Below, one piece after another: positions 16,406-25,793 of a stretch of 32,867 nucleotides of DNA. The DNA lies in NCBI GenBank assembly GCA_022510955.1, contig JAFLSM010000013.1, positions 1 through 32,867 of the forward strand, given 5' to 3'. Below the pieces are notes generated by a model, which worked only from the letters and a program-made list of their open reading frames with translations, did no database searches and was not told the DNA's origin. This DNA comes from Ruminococcus sp. Its GTDB lineage: Bacteria > Bacillota > Clostridia > Oscillospirales > Acutalibacteraceae. Position 1 is the first letter of the stretch. Each line of letters starts with the position of its first letter. Both the position numbers and the translations under genes were made by a program.

Positions 16406-18391
16406 ATGGCAAGAAAGAAAGCAAGTGAATACGACAATAGTAGTATCACAACACTGAAAGGTGCTGACAGAGTACGAAAAAGACCTGCGGTTATATTTGG
16501 CTCTGACGGCTTGGACGGTTGTGAACACTCGGTATTCGAGATTCTTTCAAACTCCATAGACGAGGCGAGAGAGGGATATGGCAAGAAGATTGTTGTAACT
16601 CGCTATGCTGACGGCTCTATTGAGATTGAGGACTTTGGTCGTGGTATTCCTGTGGACTACAACGAAAAGGAACAGGAGTACAACTGGTTTTTGGTGTTCT
16701 GTGAGCTTTACGGTGGCGGCAAGTATAATAATGATGAGGGTGAAAACTATGAGTTTTCATTAGGTATGAACGGCTTGGGACTTTGTTCAACGCAGTACAG
16801 TTCCGAATATATGGATGTTGATATTCGCCGTGACGGTTACCGCTATACATTGCACTTTGAAAAAGGTGAGAATGTAGGAGGACTTAATAAAGAGCCTTAC
16901 AATAAAAAGGACACAGGTACTAAAATTCATTGGAAACCTGACCTTGAAGTATTTACTGACATTGATATTAAGCCTGAGTATTTTCTTGACATAATGAAAA
17001 GACAGGCTATTGTCAATGCAGGCGTGCAGTTTATCTTCCGCAATCAGAATGGCAGAAGCTTTGAAATTACAGAGTACAATTATGCAAACGGTGTTGTTGA
17101 TCATGTGGCTGAGATTGTAGGAGAAAATGCACTTGGTTCAATTCAGCATTGGGAAACCGAGGTTAAAACCCGCGACCGTGATGATAAGCCTGAGTATAAA
17201 TGCAAAATGGACATAGCAGTCGCATTTTCAAACAAGGTGAGTTGCACGGAGTATTATCACAATTCAAGCTGGCTTGAGCATGGCGGTGCTCCCGATAAGG
17301 CTGTAAGAAATGCTTTTGTATACCAAATTGACAATTACTTAAAGCAGAATAATAAATATAACAAAACAGAGAGTAAGATTAAGTATGAGGATGTTGAGGA
17401 TAGCCTTATATGTGTTATCTCTTCGTTTTCCAGTGTGTCCTCGTATGAAAACCAGACTAAAAAGGCAGTTACAAATAAGGGTATTCAAGATGCAATGACT
17501 GCATTTTTAAAGAGAAGTCTTGAGATTTACTTCATTGAAAATCCTATGGAGGCAGAAAAACTCGGCGAACAGATTTTGATTAATAAACGTAGCCGAGAGA
17601 ATGCCGAAAAAACAAGACTTAACATCAAGAAAAAGCTTTCGGGCAACATTGATATGACAAACCGTGTTGCAAAATTTGTTGACTGCCGAAGCCGTGACGC
17701 ATCTTTAAGAGAACTGTTTATTGTGGAGGGTGATTCTGCTCTTGGTGCTTGTAAACAGGCTCGTGACCCCGATTTTCAGGCGATTATGCCAATCAGAGGT
17801 AAAATCCTTAACTGTCTGAAAGCGGACTATAACAAGATTTTTAAGAGTGAGATTATCACTGACCTTTTAAGAGTGCTTGGCTGTGGTGTTGAGGTTAAGT
17901 CAAAGGCTAACAAGAACATAACCGAGTTCGATATGAATTCACTGCGTTGGAATAAGATTATATTCTGTACCGATGCCGATGTTGACGGATTCCATATCAG
18001 AACAATGTTGCTTACTATGGTATATCGCCTTGTACCAACATTGATTGAAGCAGGTAAGGTGTTCATTGCAGAATCTCCGCTTTATGAGATTACCTGTAAA
18101 AATGATGTTTACTTTGCGTATGATGAGCTTGAAAAGGAAAAGTTCATTGAGCAGATAGGAAATGAAAAGTTTACTATTCAGCGAAGCAAAGGTCTTGGTG
18201 AAAACGAACCTGATATGATGAATCTTACTACAATGAATCCAAAAACAAGGCGATTAATTAAGGTTATGCCAGATGATGCAAAGCAGACATCGGAAATCTT
18301 TGATGTTTTGCTTGGTGACAATTTGCAGGGCAGAAAGAATTACATTGTAGAGCATGGTAATGAATATATTGATAACCTTGATGTAAGCTGA
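16406..18391 (+). CDS. Divergent type IIA topoisomerase subunit B (ParE/GyrB-like)
   Basis: VRKRPAVIFGS, NSIDEA, DFGRGIPV GHKL motifs; TOPRIM FIVEGDSALG and CTDADVDGFHIRTMLL. Confidence 0.9.
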   Translation: MARKKASEYDNSSITTLKGADRVRKRPAVIFGSDGLDGCEHSVFEILSNSIDEAREGYGKKIVVTRYADGSIEIEDFGRGIPVDYNEKEQEYNWFLVFCELYGGGKYNNDEGENYEFSLGMNGLGLCSTQYSSEYMDVDIRRDGYRYTLHFEKGENVGGLNKEPYNKKDTGTKIHWKPDLEVFTDIDIKPEYFLDIMKRQAIVNAGVQFIFRNQNGRSFEITEYNYANGVVDHVAEIVGENALGSIQHWETEVKTRDRDDKPEYKCKMDIAVAFSNKVSCTEYYHNSSWLEHGGAPDKAVRNAFVYQIDNYLKQNNKYNKTESKIKYEDVEDSLICVISSFSSVSSYENQTKKAVTNKGIQDAMTAFLKRSLEIYFIENPMEAEKLGEQILINKRSRENAEKTRLNIKKKLSGNIDMTNRVAKFVDCRSRDASLRELFIVEGDSALGACKQARDPDFQAIMPIRGKILNCLKADYNKIFKSEIITDLLRVLGCGVEVKSKANKNITEFDMNSLRWNKIIFCTDADVDGFHIRTMLLTMVYRLVPTLIEAGKVFIAESPLYEITCKNDVYFAYDELEKEKFIEQIGNEKFTIQRSKGLGENEPDMMNLTTMNPKTRRLIKVMPDDAKQTSEIFDVLLGDNLQGRKNYIVEHGNEYIDNLDVS

Positions 18392-18424
18392 TATATATGT
18401 TTCAGAAAGGTACAGATATTTATT

Positions 18425-18661
18425 ATGAAATTTCATATAGAAGAACCTGAAATAACAGTTGCTTTTATTGTATGTTTAATTTTAATTATAGTTGGATATG
18501 TTACCGGAAATCATTATAATGGAGTAGCAACTGTTATTTTTTCTGTGTTGTTAGTAAAAAATATTAATAATCCAAATAAAAATACTTTATTATATATAAA
18601 AAGAGTTTTTTTAATTATGCTTTTAGCTATATCATTTGTTTCCATCTTATTGGGATATTAA
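18425..18661 (+). CDS. Small membrane protein of unknown function (78 aa)
   Basis: Two to three hydrophobic segments; fits between the topoisomerase genes on the same strand; RBS-like agaaagg. Confidence 0.55.
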   Translation: MKFHIEEPEITVAFIVCLILIIVGYVTGNHYNGVATVIFSVLLVKNINNPNKNTLLYIKRVFLIMLLAISFVSILLGY

Positions 18662-18700
18662 AAGCATAATAATCAATATGGTTGAAAGGCGGTGTTTTAA

Positions 18701-20941
18701 ATGCCACCAAAAAAGAAAAGTACATCAAGGAGAACTTCTAATAAGACCCATGGTGTAATTAATGGTGCCGGTGATGTTGTTGAACAGCCAATAGTTTCTA
18801 CTATCAGAGAAAATTTTATGCCATATGCAATGAGCGTTATTTTAAGCCGTGCAATTCCCGAGATTGACGGCTTTAAACCCTCGCACAGAAAACTGCTTTA
18901 TACTATGTATAAGATGGGACTTTTGAGTGGTGCAAGAACAAAATCGGCGAATATTGTCGGTGCAACAATGAAGCTTAATCCGCACGGCGACTCTGCAATT
19001 TATGATACTATGGTGCGTTTATCACGAGGCTACGAGGCGCTTTTGCATCCTTATGTTGACTCAAAGGGCAACTTTGGTAAGTTTTACAGCCGTGATATGG
19101 CTTGGGCGGCTTCAAGATATACCGAGGCAAAGCTTGCTCCTATTTGCAGTGAGTTGTTTAAGGATATAGACAAGGATACGGTTGATTTTGTTGATAACTA
19201 TGACAATACAATGAAGGAGCCTACACTTCTTCCGACAAGCTTTCCTTCTATCCTTGTCAATACAAATACAGGTATTGCCGTTGGTATGGCATCAAATATC
19301 TGCTCGTTTAACCTGAAAGAAATTTGTGAAACTACAGCGGCACTTATTCGTGACCCTGAACATGATGTTAAATCAACACTGCCTGCACCTGATTTTATTG
19401 GCGGATGTCAGATTATATATGATGAAAAGGCAATAGACCAGGTGTATGAAACAGGTAGGGGAAGTATCAAACTTCGTGGAAGATATGAGTATGATAAGTC
19501 GGCAAATTGTATTGATGTGCTGTCTATTCCAAGTACAACAACTTGTGAGGTAATTATTGAAAAAATTATCGACCTTGTAAAGCTTGGCAAAATAAAGGAG
19601 ATATCTGATATTCGTGACGAAACAGGTATTGACGGTCTTAAAATTACCATTGATTTAAAGCGTGGCGTTGACCCGGACAAGCTTATGGCAAAGCTTTATC
19701 GCTTTACAACTCTTGAAGACTCATATGCCTGCAACTTTAATGTGCTTATTGGCGGTGTGCCAATGTTGTTGGGCGTTAAGGCGCTTTTAAATGAATGGAT
19801 TGCATTCCGTATTGAGTGCGTAAAACGCAGAACATATTATGATAGACAGAAAAAAGCTGACAAACTTCACTTGCTCAAAGGTCTTGAAAAAATCCTGCTT
19901 GATATTGACAAGGCAATAAAAATTGTCAGAGAAACTGAGGAAGAGGTTGAAGTTGTACCAAACTTGATGATTGGATTTGGTATTGATAAAATTCAGGCAG
20001 AATATGTTGCTGAAATCAAGCTGCGTCACCTTAACAGAGAATATATTTTAAAGCGTACACAGGATATTACCGACCTTGAAAATGAAATTGCCGAGTTAGA
20101 TGCAATTCTTAAAAGTCAGTCAAGAATTAAGACAATTATTGTCAACGAGCTTAAGGAGATTGCCAAAAAGTACGGTCAGCCTCGAAAGAGTATTATCATA
20201 TATGATGATACTGAGCAGTATGTTGAAGAGATTGAGGAAATTCCTGACTATGCCTGCACTTTCTTCTTTACAAAAGAGGGATATTTCAAGAAGATTACTC
20301 CACAGTCTTTAAGAATGAGCGGAGCTCACAAGCTTAAGGACGGTGATGAGATTGCACAGGAAGTTGAATTTTCAAATAACTGTGATTTGCTGTTCTTTAC
20401 TGACAAGTCGCAGGTTTATAAGACAAAAGCATCGTTTTTTGCTGATACAAAAACAAGCGTGCTTGGTGATTATGTTCCTGCAAAACTTGGTATGGACGAA
20501 GGTGAAAACGCAGTATTTATGGTAGCTACAAAGGATTACAAGGGTATTCTTCTGTTTGGCTTTGAAAACGGAAAGCTTGCCAAGGTACCGCTTGAGTCCT
20601 ATGAAACTAAGACAAACCGTAAAAAGCTTACGGGTGCTTATTCTGACAAATCACCTCTTGCACAGATGATGTTTTTGCAGGAAGATAAGGAAATTGTCCT
20701 TAGAGATTCCTCAGGTAAGATTTTACTTGTGCATACAGGTGCATTGTCGCTTAAAACAACTCGTTCAACTCAGGGCGTTGCTGTAATGAAATTCCGCAAG
20801 GGACACAGGCTGTTTGAAATCAAAGAGTACGAAGAGGGAATGTTTTCAAATCCTGATTATTACCGCAGAAGTACATTGCCTGTTCTGGGTAAAGATGTTT
20901 CAACGGATGATTCAGAGGGTTCACAGCTATCTTTGATTTAA
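18701..20941 (+). CDS. Divergent type IIA topoisomerase subunit A (ParC/GyrA-like)
   Basis: NPHGDSAIYDTMVRL, RYTEAKL with the catalytic Tyr region, C-terminal beta-propeller-like repeats; RBS gaaaggcgg. Confidence 0.92.
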   Translation: MPPKKKSTSRRTSNKTHGVINGAGDVVEQPIVSTIRENFMPYAMSVILSRAIPEIDGFKPSHRKLLYTMYKMGLLSGARTKSANIVGATMKLNPHGDSAIYDTMVRLSRGYEALLHPYVDSKGNFGKFYSRDMAWAASRYTEAKLAPICSELFKDIDKDTVDFVDNYDNTMKEPTLLPTSFPSILVNTNTGIAVGMASNICSFNLKEICETTAALIRDPEHDVKSTLPAPDFIGGCQIIYDEKAIDQVYETGRGSIKLRGRYEYDKSANCIDVLSIPSTTTCEVIIEKIIDLVKLGKIKEISDIRDETGIDGLKITIDLKRGVDPDKLMAKLYRFTTLEDSYACNFNVLIGGVPMLLGVKALLNEWIAFRIECVKRRTYYDRQKKADKLHLLKGLEKILLDIDKAIKIVRETEEEVEVVPNLMIGFGIDKIQAEYVAEIKLRHLNREYILKRTQDITDLENEIAELDAILKSQSRIKTIIVNELKEIAKKYGQPRKSIIIYDDTEQYVEEIEEIPDYACTFFFTKEGYFKKITPQSLRMSGAHKLKDGDEIAQEVEFSNNCDLLFFTDKSQVYKTKASFFADTKTSVLGDYVPAKLGMDEGENAVFMVATKDYKGILLFGFENGKLAKVPLESYETKTNRKKLTGAYSDKSPLAQMMFLQEDKEIVLRDSSGKILLVHTGALSLKTTRSTQGVAVMKFRKGHRLFEIKEYEEGMFSNPDYYRRSTLPVLGKDVSTDDSEGSQLSLI

Positions 20942-21045
20942 AATTTGTCAATTTTTTTCAAAATTCTATTGCAAATTTGATTTTAATATGTTAAACTAAA
21001 TTAGTTATTAAATGTATATTACTATTTTATGAAAGGAAGATATAT

Positions 21046-21297
21046 ATGGGAGCTTTAGGTATTACACTTGGCATAGTGCTTGCACTTGTTGCTATTGCAA
21101 TTATTATTGTAATTATTCTTCAGGAAGGTAACCAGCAGGGTATCGGTGTTGTTTCAGGTGCCGCTGATTCATATTTCTCAAAGAATAAGGCTCGTTCAAT
21201 CGACGCAAAGCTTGCTCGTTGGACAAAGTATTTCATTGCAATATTTGTTGCATTTGTACTTGCACTTAATGTACTTGCACACTTCAATCTTCTGTAA
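21046..21297 (+). CDS. secG: Preprotein translocase subunit SecG
   Basis: 83 aa, two TM segments, LQEGNQQGIGVVSGAADSYFSKNKARSIDAKLARWTK. Confidence 0.9.
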   Translation: MGALGITLGIVLALVAIAIIIVIILQEGNQQGIGVVSGAADSYFSKNKARSIDAKLARWTKYFIAIFVAFVLALNVLAHFNLL

Positions 21298-21325
21298 GTA
21301 TAATTTAAAATTTCACAGCATAATA

Positions 21326-21364
21326 ATAGACCATTGGAGCTTATCCAATGGTCTATTTTGTTTT
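21326..21364 (+). terminator. Intrinsic terminator after secG
   Basis: 13-bp perfect stem ATAGACCATTGGA-gctta-TCCAATGGTCTAT followed by tttgtttt. Confidence 0.92.
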
Positions 21365-21433
21365 ATAAAAAATGCTTGTACATATTGGATGAGATGCAAT
21401 GTCGTATTGCTTTATTTGTTGGGAGTTGTTATT

Positions 21434-21694
21434 ATGTCTTGGTGGAAAATTTGCCTTATTTTGTTCTGTGTATTTATTGCTTTCTCAATTATTCATTACA
21501 AGGGTAAAAATAAGCGACCCTTTAAAAGGTCGCTTATATCGATGATTTGCGGAGTGGCAACATTGTTTGCTGTAAATCTTGCAGGCAGTTTTACAGGTGT
21601 TGTTTTGCCTGTCAGTTTTTTGTCGCTTATGGTGTCCCTAATCGGCGGAATACCCGGAGTAACATTGATGTTGGCACTTTCTCTTTTTTTCTGA
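21434..21694 (+). CDS. bofA: Pro-sigma-K processing inhibitor BofA family protein
   Basis: 86 aa; VNLAGSFTGVVLPVSFLSLMVSLIGGIPGVTLMLAL matches the BofA family; ATG 21434 with RBS gggagttgtt, inside the longer listed ORF. Confidence 0.8.
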   Translation: MSWWKICLILFCVFIAFSIIHYKGKNKRPFKRSLISMICGVATLFAVNLAGSFTGVVLPVSFLSLMVSLIGGIPGVTLMLALSLFF

Positions 21695-21786
21695 TATTTA
21701 TAAGTCTAAGATGTTTAGCAAAAATGACACTGTCCTTGGCTTATAAGAGTGCATATTGGGGAAACTTGTGAAGAGTTGTATAAAAT

Positions 21787-22389
21787 TTAAAAAATACCGT
21801 AAATCTCTTCAAGAGCGGCTCCAACACTGTCTTTATCCTTTGTTACAAGTGCAAGCATTACGCTATATACAGTTGATGGATATTCATAAAAATTGTTTTT
21901 CATCATCTGTGCCTGCTCATAGCTTGGAGCATAAAGTGTGAATTTTAAAAGGTCTGTACTGCCGCCTGAAATTGTAAAGACAACATTATAACCATTATCA
22001 ATTTTATTGATTTCAACTTTGTTTTCACGCTCAATTTTCTTTTGTGCCAGAAGTTTGGTAGCACATCTGTATGCCTTTTCTTTTACAGTGTAGGCTAGGT
22101 TGGTTTCAAGCTGATTTGCAATCATTTTACCTTTGTCAGTAAGCACAAATCCGCTTTCTCCAATGCTGTTCTGCTGTTCTTCAAGACTGCCGTTTAATAC
22201 AAGTTCATCAAATGCAGAACTTGCCTCAAAGTAGTTTGCCAGACTCTCATTAAGAATTGAATTAATTACAATTTCTTTATCTATATTTTCTTTAACAGAA
22301 TTAAAAAGATAACAAATTAAAATTTTGATTTCGTTTTTACTTCTTAAACCGCCGGGAAGTATGCCCTCATCAAATGTATCAAAAGCCAT
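21787..22389 (-). CDS. DUF4364 family protein
   Basis: ~200 aa, winged-helix-like N-terminus (GGLRSKNEIKILICYLF...LTDKGK); ATG at 22389 follows aaaggtg (listed ORF opens at 22398). Confidence 0.75.
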   Translation of the reverse strand: MAFDTFDEGILPGGLRSKNEIKILICYLFNSVKENIDKEIVINSILNESLANYFEASSAFDELVLNGSLEEQQNSIGESGFVLTDKGKMIANQLETNLAYTVKEKAYRCATKLLAQKKIERENKVEINKIDNGYNVVFTISGGSTDLLKFTLYAPSYEQAQMMKNNFYEYPSTVYSVMLALVTKDKDSVGAALEEIYGIF

Positions 22390-22574
22390 AAAAATCACCT
22401 TTTGTAAATAATATAATAATTATAGCATATAATATTTAAAATATGTGTATTTTAAAGAAAATAAATTGACTATTAAATTGTGTTATGATAAAATTATGCT
22501 AACAGTTTATACTGTTGTAGGCAGATACATTTATTATATGCAGTTGTTATATTGCAAAAAAGGGGGGACTGGCA

Positions 22575-23009
22575 ATGCAGGAATATATGCCCTTTATTTG
22601 GATAGGATTTGCTGTGCTTATGGCTGTGTGTGAGGCACTTACTGCCCAACTTGTTTCAATTTGGTTTGTAATTGGTGCAGGATGTGCGGCTATTACCACA
22701 ATTTTTACACCTTCAATTCCTATTCAGTCTGCTGTGTTTTTGATTGTATCTTTAATAGCTTTAATTGTTACAAGACCTATTGTTAACAGACTAAAAAAGA
22801 ATAAATCAAGAATCAACACTAATGCAGAAAGACTTATTGGTCGTATCGGTGATGTGTTATCTGACATTACTGACGCTGAAACTATTGGTCAGGTTAAGGT
22901 GTCAGGTGAGGTTTGGAGTGCAAAATCAAGCGATGCACCGATTACAAAAGGTGAAAAGATTAAGGTGCTTTCTATTGAAGGCGTTAAGTTAATCGTTGAA
23001 AAAGTGTAA
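22575..23009 (+). CDS. NfeD-like membrane protein
   Basis: N-terminal TM helices, C-terminal OB-fold-like LIGRIGDVLSDI...GQVKVSGEVWSAKS; adjacent to an SPFH gene; RBS ggggg. Confidence 0.87.
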   Translation: MQEYMPFIWIGFAVLMAVCEALTAQLVSIWFVIGAGCAAITTIFTPSIPIQSAVFLIVSLIALIVTRPIVNRLKKNKSRINTNAERLIGRIGDVLSDITDAETIGQVKVSGEVWSAKSSDAPITKGEKIKVLSIEGVKLIVEKV

Positions 23010-23021
23010 AGGAGAAAAATA

Positions 23022-23936
23022 ATGGACGCATTAACCGGATTAGTTATTATAGGAATTATTGTTTTTATTTTGTTGCTTGTTATTATCAGCAATATAAAAA
23101 TTGTTCCGCAGGCTCATGCTTATGTTATTGAGCGATTAGGAACATACTACGCAACTTGGGAAACAGGTTTGCATATAAAAATCCCATTCATTGATAGAAT
23201 TTCGAAAAAAGTTTCATTAAAAGAGCAGGTTGTTGACTTCCCTCCACAGCCTGTTATCACTCGTGATAATGTTACAATGCAGATTGATACAGTTGTTTAT
23301 TTTGAGATTACAGATCCAAAGCTTTACTGCTATGGTGTTGAGCGTCCTTTGAGCGCTATTGAAAATCTTACTGCAACAACTCTTCGTAATATCATCGGTG
23401 ATTTGGAACTTGATAATACACTTACATCTCGTGATACTATCAATGACAAGATCAGAATTATCCTTGATGAAGCAACTGATGCATGGGGAATTAAGGTGCT
23501 CAGAGTTGAGCTTAAAAACATTTTGCCGCCTCGTGAGATTCAGGATGCAATGGAAAAGCAGATGAAGGCTGAGCGTGAACGCCGTGCTAAGATTTTGGAT
23601 GCAGAAGGTGAAAAGAGCAGTCAGATTCTTGTTGCAGAAGGTCTTAAGGAGTCTGCAATTTTGAAGGCTGAGGCTGTTAAGGCTCAGAAAATTAAAGAGG
23701 CCGAAGGTGAAGCAGAGGCTATTTTGAGAGTACAAAAGGCTAATGCCGATGCTTTAAAGATGCTTAATGAGGCTGCTCCTACTGACAGAATTATTCAGTT
23801 AAAGTCACTTGAAGCATTTGCAAAGGCAGCTGATGGTAAGGCTACAAAGATTATTATTCCTTCTGATATTCAGGAACTTGCAGGAAATGTGACTGCAATT
23901 AAGGAACTTTGGAAAGATGACTCTCCAAAGATGTAA
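23022..23936 (+). CDS. SPFH/Band-7 stomatin-like protein (QmcA type)
   Basis: IVPQAHAYVIERLGTYYATWETGLHIKIPFIDRI, VVYFEITDP, AEGEKSSQILVAEG coiled region. Confidence 0.94.
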   Translation: MDALTGLVIIGIIVFILLLVIISNIKIVPQAHAYVIERLGTYYATWETGLHIKIPFIDRISKKVSLKEQVVDFPPQPVITRDNVTMQIDTVVYFEITDPKLYCYGVERPLSAIENLTATTLRNIIGDLELDNTLTSRDTINDKIRIILDEATDAWGIKVLRVELKNILPPREIQDAMEKQMKAERERRAKILDAEGEKSSQILVAEGLKESAILKAEAVKAQKIKEAEGEAEAILRVQKANADALKMLNEAAPTDRIIQLKSLEAFAKAADGKATKIIIPSDIQELAGNVTAIKELWKDDSPKM

Positions 23937-24006
23937 ATTAAGGCAATACTGCAAATAATATTGTTAGTATTACATCATAAGAGTTTACAAGAGAATAGAA
24001 ATTTAA

Positions 24007-24040
24007 CCGTAGGCACAGAAATGTGCCTGCGGATATTTTA
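24007..24040 (+). terminator. Probable intrinsic terminator after the SPFH gene
   Basis: CCGTAGGCACA-gaaa-TGTGCCTGCGG (11 bp, one G:T) followed by atatttta; T-tract weak. Confidence 0.7.
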
Positions 24041-24107
24041 TATTAATGAATAAATTTGGTATTGCGTTTGCAGTTAAATCGCAGTAAATATTATGTGATG
24101 TAGGGGT

Positions 24108-25607
24108 ATGGAAATGTTGTTGCTTAATTTAACATGGTATTTTATTGTATTTTCTTTTTTGGGTTGGTTTTCTGACGGAATTAGAACACTCTTTACTGAA
24201 CGCAAGTTTCATAATCGTGGTTTTTTGGCTTCTCCGTTTTGTCCTGCGTATGGAGGATGTACGGTAATAATGTATTTGGCGCTTAATCCGCTCAAAGGAA
24301 ACAAGCTTGTTCTATTTGCTACAAGCACCGTTATTATGTCTGTAATGTTCATAATAATCGGATTTGTTATCAAAAAGATAATGGGATTTAAGCCGTGGGA
24401 TTTTTCGGATAATAAATTTAATATCGGTAGCTATATGACAATCCCATATGCTTTTTTGCTTGGAATTACAGGAACAATTCTTGTAGGCTTACTTATCCCT
24501 GTATTGGATACGCTTTTAATCCACATACCATTTAAAATTAGCGTAACACTTGTTTTATGCATTTTTGTATTTTTACTGATTGATGCAATTTTTTCTTTTA
24601 TTACAATCATAAGGTTAAGAAGAAAAATCAGAGCTCTCCATGAGGATGCTGCACTGCTTGAAAAAGGTGTGTCACAGGAGAAAATTGATGAGGTTCGTGA
24701 GAACTATAACAAGCTGTTTACACAGAATGTTTTGCGTAAGCGCTTAGCTTCAGCATTTCCAGAACTGAAAAAGAGGGTATATGTTCAGGAAATTGCAGAA
24801 AAACTTGAGGAAGTCAAAATTGACAATATGAAAGAATACACAACTGTGTATACGAATAAGGAAGAGAAGCCGTTTGCGTTTGGATTGTGCTTTACAAAAC
24901 TGTTTTATCTTTTTATGATAGGCTCGTTTGTAGGTACTATTCTTGAAACAATATGGGCTTTGATTGCAGAGGGACACTTTGAGTTCAGAGTTGGTATGAT
25001 CTACGGTCCGTTCATTCCGGTGTACGGCGGGGGAGCATGTTTTCTGACTGTTGTACTCTATAAGCTCTACAAGCTGAATGATACTTTGATTTATGCTATC
25101 AGTGCGGTTGTTGGTGCAGGATTTGAATACCTTTGCTCATGGCTACAGGAAACATTTTTAGGTACCGTATCATGGGATTACAGCAATACACCTTTTAATC
25201 TTAACGGAAGAACAAACCTTATGTATGCTCTTATCTGGGGATTTCTGGGACTTGTATGGGTTAGATATTTATATCCGTTTGCGGCAAAGTTTATTGAAAA
25301 AATTCCAAAGCGTGCGGGGTCAATTTTAACCACATTTCTTATAATATTTATGATTTTTAACTCTGTAATGTCTGTTGCAGCTGTATGGCGTTGGGGTCAG
25401 CGTGATGACGGAGTAAAGGCACAAAGCAGCTTTGAGTTATATCTCGATAAGCATTTCGATGATGAAAAGATGAAAATGCTTTTTCCTCATATGCAGTATA
25501 CCAAAGATGATGAAGAAATTTATAACTCAGACTCGGTTGCAAAGTCTGTGTCTACCCCTGACAACTTAACAACAGCAAATAAATATTATACCATGACACA
25601 AAAATGA
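24108..25607 (+). CDS. Putative ABC-transporter permease with tandem duplicated domain
   Basis: Two similar membrane modules: SFLGWFSDGIRTLFTERKFHNRGFLASPFCPAYGG and SFVGTILETIWALIAEGHFEFRVGMIYGPFIPVYGG. Confidence 0.8.
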   Translation: MEMLLLNLTWYFIVFSFLGWFSDGIRTLFTERKFHNRGFLASPFCPAYGGCTVIMYLALNPLKGNKLVLFATSTVIMSVMFIIIGFVIKKIMGFKPWDFSDNKFNIGSYMTIPYAFLLGITGTILVGLLIPVLDTLLIHIPFKISVTLVLCIFVFLLIDAIFSFITIIRLRRKIRALHEDAALLEKGVSQEKIDEVRENYNKLFTQNVLRKRLASAFPELKKRVYVQEIAEKLEEVKIDNMKEYTTVYTNKEEKPFAFGLCFTKLFYLFMIGSFVGTILETIWALIAEGHFEFRVGMIYGPFIPVYGGGACFLTVVLYKLYKLNDTLIYAISAVVGAGFEYLCSWLQETFLGTVSWDYSNTPFNLNGRTNLMYALIWGFLGLVWVRYLYPFAAKFIEKIPKRAGSILTTFLIIFMIFNSVMSVAAVWRWGQRDDGVKAQSSFELYLDKHFDDEKMKMLFPHMQYTKDDEEIYNSDSVAKSVSTPDNLTTANKYYTMTQK

Positions 25608-25623
25608 TAATTAATTTTATTAT

Positions 25624-25650
25624 GCCAAGCAAAATTAAGCTTGGCTTTTT
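25624..25650 (+). terminator. Intrinsic terminator
   Basis: GCCAAGC-aaaattaa-GCTTGGC followed by TTTTT. Confidence 0.85.
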
Positions 25651-25689
25651 GTGTTTTACTTTATAAAATAAAATAATTGTCGCTTTCTA

Positions 25690-25718
25690 TTGAAATTTGT
25701 GCTTATTTTTAATATAAT
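25690..25718 (+). promoter_or_regulatory. Predicted promoter of the purine operon
   Basis: TTGAAA (25690-25695) - 17 nt - TATAAT (25713-25718), about 75 nt upstream of purE. Confidence 0.65.
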
Positions 25719-25793
25719 ATAAAAGATAATAGATATCATATAATTTTTAAACAATGGTAATTATTTACTTTTGTTTAGGTTAGGAGAATAGTT

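Noticed and set aside
21146-21433. N-terminal extension of the 182-aa ORF containing BofA
   Set aside because: Overlaps secG out of frame and runs through its terminator; BofA homology starts at ATG 21434
22445-22633. 62-aa plus-strand ORF upstream of the NfeD gene
   Set aside because: AT-rich intergenic read-through overlapping the NfeD start out of frame; no family features
23937-24107. Possible structured RNA between the SPFH gene and the permease
   Set aside because: Apart from the 24007-24032 hairpin, best explained as a terminator, I saw only weak A/T-rich repeats
25719-25793. Possible purine riboswitch or PurR box in the purE leader
   Set aside because: The ~70-nt leader is too short and shows no purine-riboswitch core or CGAACATTCG-like PurBox
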